From assembly GCF_000219875.1 (NCBI RefSeq), contig NC_017167.1, forward strand, positions 2,937,361 to 3,001,360: 64,000 nucleotides of DNA, in the 5' to 3' direction. The stretch is from Alicyclobacillus acidocaldarius subsp. acidocaldarius Tc-4-1 (GTDB lineage: Bacteria > Bacillota > Bacilli > Alicyclobacillales > Alicyclobacillaceae). Shown piece after piece: positions 20,495 to 29,695 of this stretch; positions within the stretch are counted from its first letter, which is position 1, and the number at the start of each line of letters is the position of its first letter. A model generated the notes under the pieces. The model was not told the DNA's origin and did no database searches. It saw nothing but the letters and a program-made list of their open reading frames with translations. The position numbers and the translations under genes were made by a program.

Positions 20495-20525
20495 GGCGGA
20501 GAGTAATCCATGGGGGCGTGAACGA

Positions 20526-21716
20526 GTGGAAGAGCGTCTGTCGAGACGAGTCAGAACCATCCGGCCGTCGGCGACCATGAGCGTCGACAGCAAGACCAAG
20601 CAACTCATCGCCAAGGGCCAGCCGGTGATCAACATGAGCGTCGGCGAACCGGACTTTCAAACACCGGTCCCCGCCGCCTTCGCGGGCATCCGCGCCATCA
20701 CCAACGGGCAGACCCGCTACACCGAGGCCGCAGGCACACTGGCCCTGCGCAAGGCCATCGCGCATAAGCTTCAGGTCGAAAACGGCCTTCACTACGCGCC
20801 GGAGCAAATCGTGGTCTCGAACGGCGCGAAACACACGCTGTACAACATCTTCGTGACCATCCTCGACGAAGGGGACGAGGTGATTCTCCCCGCGCCGTAC
20901 TGGACCTCGTATCCGGAGCAGATCCGCGTGGCGGGCGGAAAGCCCGTCGTGATCGAATGTGGGCCCGAGACGGGGTTCAAGCTCACGCCAGACCAACTCA
21001 CTGCGGCCATCACGCCGCGCACGAAGGCGGTCCTGCTGAACAACCCGTGCAACCCCACCGGGTCCGTGTACCACGAGGAAGAGTTGAAAGCGCTCGGCGA
21101 AGTCCTCCGCCAGCACGACATCTACGTCGTCCTCGACGAGATTTACGAGCGCCTGGTCTACGGCGTGCATCACGTCAGCCTCGTGGCCGTCTGCCCCGAT
21201 TTGTACGATCGCGCCCTCGTCGTGAACGGCTTTTCGAAGGCGTTCGCGATGACGGGGTGGCGCCTCGGCTACGTGGCCGCGCCGCTCGATCTCGCCAAGG
21301 CCATGGCGAGCTTCCAAAGCCACTCCACGGGCAGCCCGGCGACCATGTCGCAGATTGCGGGCGAAACGGCGCTTGCGCACTTCGATCCAGGCGTGATCGA
21401 CGTGTTCCGCCGCCGACGTGATTCGCTCGTGGCGGGGCTCAACAGCCTCGAGGGCGTGCGCTGCCTCATGCCCGAAGGCGCGTTTTACGCGTTCCCCGAT
21501 ATCCGCGGCGTTTTCGGACGCCGCTATGAGGGCCAGGCCATCGAATCGAGCGCCGACTACTGCGAGCTGTTACTGGAGCACGCGCTCGTCGCGAGCGTGC
21601 CTGGCGAGGCGTTCGGTGCGCCGGGCTACGTCCGCTTCTCGTATGCGGTGCGCGATGAGGACGTGATCGAAGCCGTGAATCGCATGCGCGAATTTCACAG
21701 CAAGCTCACGAATTAA
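20526..21716 (+). CDS. Class I pyridoxal-phosphate aminotransferase (aspartate type)
   Basis: 396 residues. NMSVGEPDFQTP, NNPCNPTGSVYHEEE, the PLP lysine in NGFSKAFAMTGWRLGY and the late Arg in APGYVRFSYA fit the AspB/AspC-like subgroup I-beta/gamma aminotransferases. Substrate is probably aspartate or another amino acid with 2-oxoglutarate. GTG 20526 begins 30 nt downstream of the -10 element. Followed by a GC-rich hairpin (21731-21756). Confidence 0.87.
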   Translation: MEERLSRRVRTIRPSATMSVDSKTKQLIAKGQPVINMSVGEPDFQTPVPAAFAGIRAITNGQTRYTEAAGTLALRKAIAHKLQVENGLHYAPEQIVVSNGAKHTLYNIFVTILDEGDEVILPAPYWTSYPEQIRVAGGKPVVIECGPETGFKLTPDQLTAAITPRTKAVLLNNPCNPTGSVYHEEELKALGEVLRQHDIYVVLDEIYERLVYGVHHVSLVAVCPDLYDRALVVNGFSKAFAMTGWRLGYVAAPLDLAKAMASFQSHSTGSPATMSQIAGETALAHFDPGVIDVFRRRRDSLVAGLNSLEGVRCLMPEGAFYAFPDIRGVFGRRYEGQAIESSADYCELLLEHALVASVPGEAFGAPGYVRFSYAVRDEDVIEAVNRMREFHSKLTN

Positions 21717-21730
21717 GTTGCCCATGACGC

Positions 21731-21756
21731 GAGGGCCCCGGCGCTTCGGGGCCCTC
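21731..21756. terminator. GC-rich hairpin between convergent genes
   Basis: GAGGGCCCC and GGGGCCCTC form a perfect 9-bp stem with an 8-nt loop, between the aminotransferase (plus) and the 80-residue protein (minus). No U-tract on either strand, so it may end transcription weakly in both directions. Confidence 0.5.
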
Positions 21757-21770
21757 CGCTTGTGTCGGCC

Positions 21771-22013
21771 TCACTGCGGTTCACTCGAGGCGCCCGGATG
21801 CGCGGGATGGATCTCCCCATGCGCATCGAGGATTTGGTGATCTTCTTGTACCTCGATGAGGCCCGCGTTGTGCAACGCCTGCAACACTTCGAAGAGACTG
21901 TCGCGCTTGTCCTCCGGCAGGGATCGCACCAATTGATTGATGTCCTGCGCAGGGGCTAGTTGCACGAAGTGCACCCCGCCGTACTTGGCGTACAAGTCGC
22001 GCCTGTACGTCAT
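21771..22013 (-). CDS. Conserved-looking 80-residue protein, unknown
   Basis: ATG 22013 is preceded by AGGAGGGGAG. MTYRRDLYAKYGGVHFVQL is followed by an amphipathic helix pair (DINQLVRSLPEDKRDSLFEVLQALHNAGLIEV) and a His/Pro-rich end. No membrane segment. The helical part resembles small regulatory or coat-associated proteins, but I recognise no family. The start was set well inside a longer open frame because of the ribosome-binding site and composition. Confidence 0.6.
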   Translation of the reverse strand: MTYRRDLYAKYGGVHFVQLAPAQDINQLVRSLPEDKRDSLFEVLQALHNAGLIEVQEDHQILDAHGEIHPAHPGASSEPQ

Positions 22014-22156
22014 CCGCTCCCCTCCTCGCTGTCCGCCAACAAGCGTATTGTCCTCCGAAGCCGCCGAGCCTATGCCACTTGGGCGCATGCCCCGCACGGC
22101 CCTCAGGCGATTGTCATACGCTTTAGGAGCAGGCTGGGGAAGCGAGGTGGACTGTG

Positions 22157-22906
22157 ATGAATGCCAAGCCCCAGAAGGCCGAGCGCATCCCCGGCGTCGC
22201 GCTCGCGAAGGCGCAGGCGTCGCGCCCTGCGAATGGGCGGGGAACGCGAAGAGCCGCCGCGCGATCCGGCGGGCGGAACAGCGCCCCCGCACAGTCGAAG
22301 GCAGGCAGCAAGGCGCCTGCCCCTTCACAGCTCCTGACGCCCAAGAACATGCAGGACACGCTGAAGACGGTCGGTAACCTGCGAAACATGGTGAAAAACT
22401 GGCTGAACTATCTCCAGCAGGCCGACAAGATGCTGGATACCTTCTACGTGACGACCGGGGCCCTGAAGGAGAGCGGCGTGCTCGACAAGCTGATCAAGTT
22501 CAAGGGCCGCAACTTGACGACCGAAGATTTCACCAACATTCTCGCCGCGCTCTTGTCATCGCCCCTGGCCGAGGGATTCCTCAAGGGATCGGGCGGCAAC
22601 AGCGGCAACAGCGGCGAGAGCGCATCGGCGCATGAGACGGCCGGATCTGCGCAAAGCGCGCAGTCCCAGCCGAGCGCACCCAATGCGGCGCCCATGCAGC
22701 AGCCGCCCCAAGCCCAACAGGCGCCAGGGCCCGCGTATGCGCCGCCGGCCTACGCGCCGTACGCCGCACCCATGCAGCCGTACGCAGCGCCGCAGCCGAT
22801 GTACGGAGCGCCGCCACCGTATCCGTATTATGGACCGCCGCCCGCGCCTGTGCCGCCTCCGACAAGGCCCGCCACCGGGACGGACGGCGGTCGCGCGACC
22901 AACTGA
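22157..22906 (+). CDS. Unknown protein with Pro/Ala/Tyr-rich C-terminal tail
   Basis: 249 residues in three parts: a basic, Ala/Gly/Ser-rich disordered start (1-58), a helical core (about 60-145, LTPKNMQDTLKTVGNLRNMV...NILAALLSSPLAEGF), and a low-complexity tail (about 150-249) with repeated PYA, PPAYAPYAAP and YPYYGPPPAP units. No signal peptide. Such tails occur in spore coat and adhesive proteins, but assignment to the coat is only an inference. Ribosome-binding site GAGGTGG before ATG 22157. Confidence 0.65.
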   Translation: MNAKPQKAERIPGVALAKAQASRPANGRGTRRAAARSGGRNSAPAQSKAGSKAPAPSQLLTPKNMQDTLKTVGNLRNMVKNWLNYLQQADKMLDTFYVTTGALKESGVLDKLIKFKGRNLTTEDFTNILAALLSSPLAEGFLKGSGGNSGNSGESASAHETAGSAQSAQSQPSAPNAAPMQQPPQAQQAPGPAYAPPAYAPYAAPMQPYAAPQPMYGAPPPYPYYGPPPAPVPPPTRPATGTDGGRATN

Positions 22907-23046
22907 ACCCCGCGTCACAAGCCGCCTGGCCATTCACCCGGGCGGCTTCTTGTTCCTCTTCACGAAATTCGCGCATGTCCGAATCATCCCACACGCATGC
23001 CTCTGCGGTACAATGGAGACAGGATGAAGCCGTTCGGGGAGGCGTT

Positions 23047-23292
23047 ATGGCCGTGCGCAACCGGTGGACCTCCTGGTTCACGAGGTACTTCAGTTTTGCC
23101 GTGAACATCGCCCTGACCGTGTATCTTCTCTTTTTCCCAGGCCCGGGCCCGCTTTGGATTCGCGTGCGCGATCACGCCTGGATGGTGGCCCTGTTGTGGC
23201 TCGTGAACCGCCGCTCCATCTACCGCGCGTTTCCGCAGCTCGTCGGTATTCGAGACGAGCCGGCTTCGGACTCGCGCGCAGGCCGGCCATGA
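23047..23292 (+). CDS. Small membrane protein, unknown
   Basis: 81 residues from ATG 23047 (GGGGAGG upstream). A basic N-terminus (MAVRNRWTSWFTRYFSF) is followed by one or two hydrophobic segments (VNIALTVYLLFFPGPGPLW and HAWMVALLWLVN) and a charged C-terminus. It lies 140 nt after the Pro-rich protein and may share its transcript. No family recognised. Confidence 0.5.
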   Translation: MAVRNRWTSWFTRYFSFAVNIALTVYLLFFPGPGPLWIRVRDHAWMVALLWLVNRRSIYRAFPQLVGIRDEPASDSRAGRP

Positions 23293-23340
23293 GCCGCCCC
23301 AATTAAACGAGCCGCAGACGTAAAATCCCCCCAAACACGG

Positions 23341-23382
23341 CAAAAGGGCTGGTCCCTCGCCGCATCGGCGGGGATCAGCCCT
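23341..23382 (-). terminator. Terminator after the 146-residue basic protein
   Basis: On the minus strand AGGGCT pairs with AGCCCT as part of a longer imperfect GC stem (AGGGCTGATCCCC / GGGACCAGCCCT), followed by TTTTGCC. It lies just after the stop of the gene at 23392. Confidence 0.65.
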
Positions 23383-23391
23383 CTTCTCGTT

Positions 23392-23832
23392 TCAGTCCTT
23401 CGTCTGCTTGGGAACGAACTTCTTAATTTCCTTCAGCGTCTTCTCGTCGACGGGCGGCCCATACTTTTTCACGATCTCGTCGACGTTCGTCGTCGGGCCG
23501 TTCTTCGTCGCGTCCGTGTACGCCTTCACAAACTGCTTGAACCGGCTCTCGGGCACGGGCAGGCCGAGCTTGTTCGCGAAGTTTTTCGCCAGCGACTCGA
23601 CCTGGTTTGGATCCCGCCACGACTCCGGCGGAACGTTCTTGACGTCTTCGAGGATCTCAAAGATGGCCTTCCGCTTTCCGGCCAAGTTTTGCTTCAACAC
23701 GTCGAGCGATCCCGCCGGCGGCTGCTGCGCTGCGACCGAAAGCGGTGGCTGATCCACCGGCGCCGCCGCCTGCTGCGGCCGCTTGGCCTTCGCCTGTGGC
23801 TTGCGCCCCTTCTTTCCGGATGAAGCCGCCAT
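23392..23832 (-). CDS. Basic protein of unknown function with disordered N-terminus
   Basis: 146 residues. The first 45 are Lys/Ala/Gln/Pro-rich (SGKKGRKPQAKAKRPQQAAAP); the rest is predicted helical and charged (KRKAIFEILEDVKNVPPESWRDPNQVESLAKNF; ending KEIKKFVPKQTKD). No signal peptide or membrane segment. GGAGGAGGGTG precedes ATG 23832. Architecture (basic disordered head plus helical core) parallels the protein at 22157, and the two may act in the same spore- or nucleoid-related structure, but this is speculation. Confidence 0.6.
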   Translation of the reverse strand: MAASSGKKGRKPQAKAKRPQQAAAPVDQPPLSVAAQQPPAGSLDVLKQNLAGKRKAIFEILEDVKNVPPESWRDPNQVESLAKNFANKLGLPVPESRFKQFVKAYTDATKNGPTTNVDEIVKKYGPPVDEKTLKEIKKFVPKQTKD

Positions 23833-23942
23833 GGTTGCACCCTCCTCCTCGCATTGCCCCTACCGGAGCCTCTCCTCAGGGTATGCGAGCCGAAGAAAGG
23901 GTGTCTCGATTCACGCCGCCCAAAATGGCGCTGGCGGCGTAC

Positions 23943-24149
23943 CTACGACTGCCTCACCTCGGGGCTTCGCAGCCGAATGTCGATGGCGGCGGCGAGAATC
24001 GCCGCGAGCACCATCAGCGCGGCGCCGATGGCGCCCCACCACTCGCGATGCGCCGCACACACGAGAAGCGCAAATCCTGTCATGAGCATCAGGCTCAGGC
24101 CGACAAACGCCACCACAAACATGTGAAGGACCTTGCGCACCACCTTCAC
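23943..24149 (-). CDS. Small two-helix membrane protein, unknown
   Basis: 68 residues from the GTG at 24149 (GGAGGGAAGG upstream). Two hydrophobic helices (FVVAFVGLSLMLMTGFALLV and GAIGAALMVLAAILAAAI) joined by a short AHREWW loop. Located 60 nt downstream of moaA on the same strand; a functional link is not evident. Confidence 0.55.
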   Translation of the reverse strand: MKVVRKVLHMFVVAFVGLSLMLMTGFALLVCAAHREWWGAIGAALMVLAAILAAAIDIRLRSPEVRQS

Positions 24150-24212
24150 GAGCCTTCCCTCCGCGTGCTTGGTGACAGCATCATACCAAGGGATGGGCGA
24201 AACGAAAACAGG

Positions 24213-25238
24213 TCAACCTCCGATGCGGGACATCTCCACTTTCGGCTTTCTCGCCGTCGCCTCGCTCCGCAGTTCCGAATATCGGTCCTGGCGCTTGCGC
24301 CACACATCCGCGACAAACGCCCCCATCTCCTCCTCCGACGCGCCGCGATCGAACAGCGGCCGAAGCGAGACGCCGCGCGCGCCAAACAAGCACGTGAAGA
24401 GCTCCCCTGCCGCCGTCACACGGAGCCTCGTGCAAAATCGACAAAACGGCCGGGAAACCGAGTGGATCACGCCAATCTCGCCCTGACCGTCCCGGTACCG
24501 GTACCGCGTCGCCACCTCGCCTTCGCGCCGCGGAGGCAGCGGCTCGAGCGGATACCGCGCCCCAATCCAGGCGAGGATCTCGTCCGCCGTCACCACGTCC
24601 TCCATGCGCCAGCCGTTGGTCGTCCCGACATCCATATATTCAATGAAGCGCACAATCACGCCTGTCCCTCGGAACCGCTCGGCGATGGCCACCACCTCGT
24701 CCTCGTTCCACCCGCGGCGGACCACCACGTTCACCTTCACCGGCGAAAGCCCCGCCTCCGCGGCGGCCTCGATGGCCGCGAGAACCCGGTGGACCGGAAA
24801 CTGGACGCCGTTCATCCGCGCCGCCACGTCCGGGCGCAGGGCGTCGAGGCTCACCGTGACTCGCGTCAGCCCCGCCTTCTTCAGCGCCATCGCCTTCTCG
24901 CGCGTGAGCAAACTGCCGTTCGTCGTCATGGCAATCTCGTGGAGCCCGGGCACGGCAGCCACCTTTTCGACGATCTCGACGACCTCCCGGCGCAGAAGCG
25001 GCTCGCCGCCCGTCAACCGCACCTTCTCCAGCCCAAGCGGCACGAGCGCCCGCACCAGCTTCGCAATTTCGTCCGGCGACATGAGCGCATCAGGGCGCAA
25101 AAACGGATAATTCGGCCCGAACACGTCACTCGGCATGCAGTACGGACAGCGAAAGTTGCATCGATCCGTGAGCGACACGCGAAGATCCCGAAGCGGCCGC
25201 CCAAGCCTATCCGTCAGCGCCTCTTCCCCCGTCGCCAT
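24213..25238 (-). CDS. moaA: GTP 3',8-cyclase (molybdenum cofactor step 1)
   Basis: 341-residue radical SAM enzyme acting with MoaC to convert GTP to cyclic pyranopterin monophosphate. N-terminal cluster CNFRCPYC (CxxxCxxC), [13 protein letters not shown], and the C-terminal second 4Fe-4S cluster cysteines in [19 protein letters not shown]; the protein ends in a Gly-Gly dipeptide required in MoaA. No other molybdenum cofactor gene is in the window. Confidence 0.94.
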   Translation of the reverse strand: MATGEEALTDRLGRPLRDLRVSLTDRCNFRCPYCMPSDVFGPNYPFLRPDALMSPDEIAKLVRALVPLGLEKVRLTGGEPLLRREVVEIVEKVAAVPGLHEIAMTTNGSLLTREKAMALKKAGLTRVTVSLDALRPDVAARMNGVQFPVHRVLAAIEAAAEAGLSPVKVNVVVRRGWNEDEVVAIAERFRGTGVIVRFIEYMDVGTTNGWRMEDVVTADEILAWIGARYPLEPLPPRREGEVATRYRYRDGQGEIGVIHSVSRPFCRFCTRLRVTAAGELFTCLFGARGVSLRPLFDRGASEEEMGAFVADVWRKRQDRYSELRSEATARKPKVEMSRIGG

Positions 25239-25359
25239 GGTGCATCCCCCATTTCTCGCACACCTTCAGTGTATCACGCGCGTCCCTCCGGTCCATCATT
25301 CCCCCAAAGCCACCTTTGCGCTACACTGGGGGCGTAAGATTTGCCGAGGAGGCACAGAG

Positions 25360-25761
25360 ATGAACGTTGCCCTCATTGCGCACGACAACAAGAAGGACGA
25401 CATGGTGAACCTGGCCATCGCGTATCAGAACATACTGAAGCACCACAACCTGTTCGCCACCGGCACGACCGGCCGCCGCATCCGGGAAGCCACGGGCCTC
25501 GAGGTCCATTGCTTTCAGTCCGGCCCGTACGGCGGAGACCAGCAAATCGGCGCCATGGTCGCGAACGACGAGATGGATCTCGTCATCTTCCTGCGCGACC
25601 CACTCACCGCCCAGCCGCACGATCCCGACATCACCGCGCTCCTGCGGATCTGCGACGTGCACAACGTGCCGCTTGCGACGAACCTAGCCGCGGCGGAGAT
25701 CCTCGTCCGCGCCATTGAACACGGGCTGGCGGAGTTTCGACCGCGGGATCGCAAGCGTTAA
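25360..25761 (+). CDS. mgsA: Methylglyoxal synthase
   Basis: 133 residues; converts dihydroxyacetone phosphate to methylglyoxal and phosphate. [19 protein letters not shown], the phosphate-binding [23 protein letters not shown], the catalytic Asp in [14 protein letters not shown] and [13 protein letters not shown] are all conserved. GAGGAGG lies 7 nt before ATG. Divergent from moaA. A GC hairpin follows. Confidence 0.95.
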   Translation: MNVALIAHDNKKDDMVNLAIAYQNILKHHNLFATGTTGRRIREATGLEVHCFQSGPYGGDQQIGAMVANDEMDLVIFLRDPLTAQPHDPDITALLRICDVHNVPLATNLAAAEILVRAIEHGLAEFRPRDRKR

Positions 25762-25762
25762 A

Positions 25763-25786
25763 GGCCGGTCCACGTCCTCACCGGCC
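25763..25786 (+). terminator. Weak terminator-like hairpin after mgsA
   Basis: GGCCGGT and ACCGGCC form a 7-bp stem with a 10-nt loop directly after the mgsA stop; no U-tract follows, so read-through into pepP is possible. Confidence 0.4.
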
Positions 25787-25822
25787 CCACCCGGTTAGCT
25801 CCATCTCGAGGAGGTCTCCTTC

Positions 25823-27072
25823 ATGACGGAAACCATGAATCCGTACGCGAAGCGCCGGGAGGCGCTGTTTCGCCGCATCCCCGACGGCGCCATCGCGCTC
25901 TTCTTCGCCGGCCAGGCTCCCCACATGTCCGGCGATCACGCATACAGTCCCTTCCACGTGAACCGCAACTTCTTCTATCTGACCGGCATCACACAAGAAC
26001 ACTCGCGACTTCTGCTCGCGAAGCTCGGGGGCAGCGAACAGGCCATCCTCTTCACGGAACACGTCTCCGAAGTGGAGGAAAAGTGGACCGGCAAGCGGCT
26101 CCCGGACCACCTCGCGCGAGAGATATCCGGCATCGCGGAGGTGCAGGATCTCGCCCAATTTGAAACGACGATCGGGCGCATGCTGCGCACCGGCGAATAC
26201 GAATGGCTGTATTTGGATGTCGAGCAGGACCGGTTTCACCAAACGGAGACTGAGGCGCACCGCTTCGCGCGCATCTTTCGGGAAAATACCCGGCCATCGT
26301 CATCCGCAACCCCTACGCCGAGGTGTGCCGGATGCGCACGGTGAAGGACGAGGCCGAGATCGACTGCATACGGCAGGCGATAGACATCACGCGCGAAGGC
26401 GTGTTGGCCATGATGAAAAACGCGCGGCCGGGCATGAGAGAATATGAACTCGAGGCGCACTTTGACTTCGCGCTTCGGTCCCGGGGCGTGCGGGAGCACG
26501 CGTTTCCGCCGATTGTGGCGGGCAGCGAGCGCGCGTGCGTTCTTCACTACGTGGACAACGACCAGGTCATTGAAGATGGCCAGCTCGTGCTCTGCGATCT
26601 CGGCGCGCAGTACGGCTGCTATTCGGCCGACATCACGCGCACGTTCCCCATCTCGGGGCGGTTCACGGCGCGCCAACGGGAGATCTACAACATCGTGCTG
26701 GCGGCGATGGAGGCGACCATTGAAGCCATTCGCCCGGGTGTGACGATGAGTGAATTGAACGACGTCACGAAATCCGTGTTGGCGCAGGAACTGAAGCGCA
26801 TCGGACTCATTCAGGACGACAGCGAAGTCGCGCGCTACTACTACCACGGCGTCAGCCATCGGCTGGGGCTTGACACGCACGACGTCGGATCGCCCAAGTG
26901 GCCGCTCGAGGCGGGCGACGTCATCACGGTCGAGCCGGGGCTGTACATCGCGGAAGAGGGCATTGGCATTCGCATTGAAGACGACGTGCTGGTGACGGAG
27001 AACGGCGCGGTCAACCTTTCGCTGAATATCCCGAAGGACCCGGACGAGATCGAGCGCATCATGCGCGGGTGA
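25823..27072 (+). pseudogene. pepP: Xaa-Pro aminopeptidase with a one-base frameshift
   Basis: Two adjacent frames together encode a full M24B aminopeptidase P. Part 1 (25823 to about 26285) is the N-terminal domain (NPYAKRREALFRRIPDGAIALFFAG). Part 2 (about 26287-27072) is the catalytic pita-bread domain with all five metal ligands: LCDLGAQYGCYSADITRTF (two Asp), HGVSHRLGLDTHD (His), TVEPGLYIAEEG (Glu) and GIRIEDDVLV (Glu). Adding one A to the AAAA run at 26283-26286 restores one frame (REKYPAIVIRNPYAEVCRMRT). Either a real disruption or a sequencing error; nothing else in the gene is damaged. Ribosome-binding site GAGGAGGT. Confidence 0.85.
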
Positions 27073-27114
27073 CAAAGCGCCCCGTGTCCGCCGGCGAGGC
27101 CGAGGGGGCTTTGT
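27072..27114 (+). terminator. Terminator after pepP
   Basis: ACAAAGCGCCCC pairs with GGGGGCTTTGT (one bulge), loop about 20 nt, beginning at the pepP stop codon. The descending stem carries TTTGTGT. Confidence 0.55.
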
Positions 27115-27272
27115 GTCGCCCCTCGGCCGGTCTCCCGGCTGTGCGCGACGATTGGCACGCGGCTGAGGAGGTTGGCGCACCTTTGAAAGCGAATTCATCA
27201 GGCAGCGGAGCGCGGCCCGCTCGATGGACCGGGCCGTGAATGGACGCGGCCACACGGAAAGGATGAGGCACC

Positions 27273-28211
27273 TTGACGAACGCAGGTCGCTGGGTGTTGC
27301 GAATAGTGGCAGGCGTGATCGTGCTCGCCATCCTTGCTTGGCTCGCCACGATGGCAATTGGGTACGTGGTTGCAGAAAAGTTGACGCATCCCGCGCGCAA
27401 ACCCATCACCACGTCCCCTGCCGCGTATGGCCTCACATATGAGAACATCCACTTCCCGTCCCGCGTGGATCACCTGATGCTTTCCGGCTGGCTGATTCCC
27501 GCCGCAAAGCCGACGAATCGCATCGTGATTGAAGCGCACGGATATCGGCAGAACCGCGCCCTGGATCACCCGGCGCTGCCGGTGGCCAAAGCGCTGCACG
27601 ACGCAGGTTTTGCCGTGCTCATGTTCGATTTCCGCGACGAAGGCGAATCGCCCGGCAGCGAGGTGACCGTCGGAGACTACGAGCTGCGGGACCTTCTCGG
27701 CGCCATCGACTACGCGCACAAACTTGGCTACGACGAGGTCGGGCTCATCGGCTACTCGATGGGCGCGTCGACCGCGCTCGAGGCCACGGCGGCTGATCCG
27801 TCTGTGGACGCGACCGTCGCCGACAGCCCGTTTGACGATCTCGAGACCTACCTGCAGCAAAATTTGAGCGTGTGGACCAACCTGCCCTCGTTCCCCTTTA
27901 ACGGGGAGATTCTGTGGGAGGTCAAGCACCTGTTCGGCCTGGATCCGAACGCGGTCGATCCGCTGAAACAGCTCGCGTCGGCCAAGCCTCGCCCGATTCT
28001 CCTCATCGCGGGGACCGCCGACACCACCATTCCGCCGGCGAACAGCGAAGCGCTGTACGACGAGCTGCATAGGCGGGATCCGGAGGATACGCTGTGGCTG
28101 GTTCCGGGAGCGAAACACGTGGGCGCGTACGACGTAGAGCCAAAGGCGTATCTGCAGCGTGTCGTTGACTTCTTCGAAGCGTACATGCCGGTGAACGTAA
28201 CGTCGTCGTGA
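27273..28211 (+). CDS. Membrane-anchored alpha/beta hydrolase
   Basis: 312 residues. N-terminal signal anchor (about 7-33, VLRIVAGVIVLAILAWLATMAIGYVV); alpha/beta-hydrolase core with HGYRQNR oxyanion segment, nucleophile Ser in LIGYSMGAS, Asp in IAGTADTTIPP and His in VPGAKHVGAY. This fits the extracellular-facing esterase/peptidase-like YqkD family. TTG start at 27273 after GGAAAGGATGAGG; no other start fits. Substrate unknown. Confidence 0.82.
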   Translation: MTNAGRWVLRIVAGVIVLAILAWLATMAIGYVVAEKLTHPARKPITTSPAAYGLTYENIHFPSRVDHLMLSGWLIPAAKPTNRIVIEAHGYRQNRALDHPALPVAKALHDAGFAVLMFDFRDEGESPGSEVTVGDYELRDLLGAIDYAHKLGYDEVGLIGYSMGASTALEATAADPSVDATVADSPFDDLETYLQQNLSVWTNLPSFPFNGEILWEVKHLFGLDPNAVDPLKQLASAKPRPILLIAGTADTTIPPANSEALYDELHRRDPEDTLWLVPGAKHVGAYDVEPKAYLQRVVDFFEAYMPVNVTSS

Positions 28212-28271
28212 CGCGGCTGCCTGCACGGAATGGCCCTGTAAGGCACGGCGCTGTGTCAAAGGGTATGCTGT

Positions 28272-28670
28272 TCAGCGCTTTCGCGGGATCCGCCACGCGT
28301 TGTCGGCCTTGTCAAACCCGATATGCGGGTAATACGACATCGCCGTCGGAGCCGCCAACAGAAGCAACATGACTTCATCCGACAGCGCTTCGCGCGTCAT
28401 CTCCACCAGCCGCTTGCCAATCCCCTGTCGTTGGTACGCGCGGTCCACGGCGAGATCGGACAAGTAGCAACAGAAGCAAAAATCTGTGAGCGATCTCGCC
28501 ACACCCACCAGCCGTTCGCCATCCCACGCGGTGACCATCAGATCCGCCGCGTGGGCCATGCGCTCCATGCGAGCGAGATCGTCAACGGGGCGGCGGATGC
28601 CTGAGCGGCGAAACACGTCGGCCAATTGGGGGCCGGAGACGGGACGCGTGGTGGAGTATTCGATGCTCAT
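28272..28670 (-). CDS. GNAT-family N-acetyltransferase
   Basis: 132 residues from ATG 28670 (AAAGGAGCC upstream). The acetyl-CoA motif A is LAVDRAYQRQGIGKRLVEM, and the C-terminal motif B is SYYPHIGFDKADNAW. Substrate not predictable. It lies next to a second, unrelated GNAT gene. Confidence 0.8.
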   Translation of the reverse strand: MSIEYSTTRPVSGPQLADVFRRSGIRRPVDDLARMERMAHAADLMVTAWDGERLVGVARSLTDFCFCCYLSDLAVDRAYQRQGIGKRLVEMTREALSDEVMLLLLAAPTAMSYYPHIGFDKADNAWRIPRKR

Positions 28671-28746
28671 CCTGTGGCTCCTTTCCCGGACAGCAAGCTC
28701 GGCAGGCGCCTCAATCCTGTCATGGCGTACGGTTGTCGCGCGTGCG

Positions 28747-29211
28747 TCAATCGATCTCGTAGAGGCTGGCGACGGGTGTGACCATCTCCATGTACTTGCC
28801 TGGGTCCTGAATGGGGCGGAAACCGAACTGTTCATAGAGACCATGCGCATCGCTCGTGACTAAGACGAAGCGACGTAAGCTCTGGAGATGGGGATGCTTC
28901 ATGATCGAACGGATCAACGCCTTTCCAACACCGTGACCGCGATATTCTGGCAGGACGAACATATCGGTGAGATAGGCGAACGTCGCCAAATCCGAGACCA
29001 CGCGGGCGAATGCAATCAATGTCTCACGCTGATACACGCCAAAACACAGGGAATTTTCGATGGCCTGTTCGACAAGCGATCTTGGAATACCGCGACTCCA
29101 ATAGGCTTCGTCATGCAGAAAGCGATAGAGAACCTCTCGATCGATCCGATTTCGGTCTTTCGAAATTTCCTATTCTTCATCACATTCCGTCCAAACGTCG
29201 TAGGACATCAT
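28747..29211 (-). pseudogene. GNAT acetyltransferase with an early in-frame TAG
   Basis: The GNAT homology runs from EISKDRNRIDREVLYRFLHDEAYW through FVLPEYRGHGVGKALI (motif A) to YEQFGFRPI. No ATG, GTG or TTG occurs between the TAG at 29170-29172 and a GTG at 29037, which would remove the first 45 residues of the fold. An ATG at 29211 overlaps the preceding gene's stop (ATGA) and opens MMSYDVWTECDEE, then hits the TAG at codon 14. So the gene looks normal apart from one nonsense codon, or starts unusually at ATT 29166. Function as an acetyltransferase is uncertain. Confidence 0.6.
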
Positions 29212-29534
29212 TCCCATTCACTCGCTCCTTCGCCGTTCAATTTCGCCAACACAGCCGCGACCTTTTCGTCCATCGAATGATGGACGTCGCGGCGATCGTC
29301 GATTTTGATCACGGTCGACAGCCGCTTGGCGCCCATGGCCACGAGCGCCTCGTGCATCTCCTGAATCGCCGCAAAGATGGTGCTCAAATCGCCCTCGATG
29401 GTCGTGAACATCGGATCCAGCCGATAGTTCAGTGCTGGATAGCGCGCGAGCACGCGCTCAGCTTCCGCGACGAAGTGGCTCACGCTCGTCTCGCCCGTGC
29501 CGATGGGCGAAATGCTGACAGCGACCATGGCCAT
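29208..29534 (-). CDS. Thiamine-binding/MTH1187-YkoF family protein
   Basis: 108 residues. MAMVAVSISPIGTGETSVSHFVAEAERVL, NYRLDPMFTTIEGDLSTIFAAIQEMHEAL and RLSTVIKIDDRRD are typical of the MTH1187 (DUF77) ferredoxin-like family, reported to bind thiamine or pyrimidine moieties. ATG 29534 after GGGAGGG. Its stop overlaps the start of the GNAT gene. No thiamine genes are nearby. Confidence 0.82.
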   Translation of the reverse strand: MAMVAVSISPIGTGETSVSHFVAEAERVLARYPALNYRLDPMFTTIEGDLSTIFAAIQEMHEALVAMGAKRLSTVIKIDDRRDVHHSMDEKVAAVLAKLNGEGASEWE

Positions 29535-29695
29535 GCACAATCCCTCCCATGCCCAACACGGCAATCCCCAAACACCAAGGCTAAACTGATGATATCAGAA
29601 TGGTCGCGCGATGGGGGGTTCTCCTCATCTGAACGTCTCTGGAGCAACATCCCATCCGACGCACACGCGCCGTTCGAGTGACTCGCTCGTCCATC

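Noticed and set aside
26276-26290. Programmed -1 frameshift in pepP
   Set aside because: The heptamer does not allow tandem re-pairing, no downstream stimulator was noticed, and a single missing A explains the break more simply.
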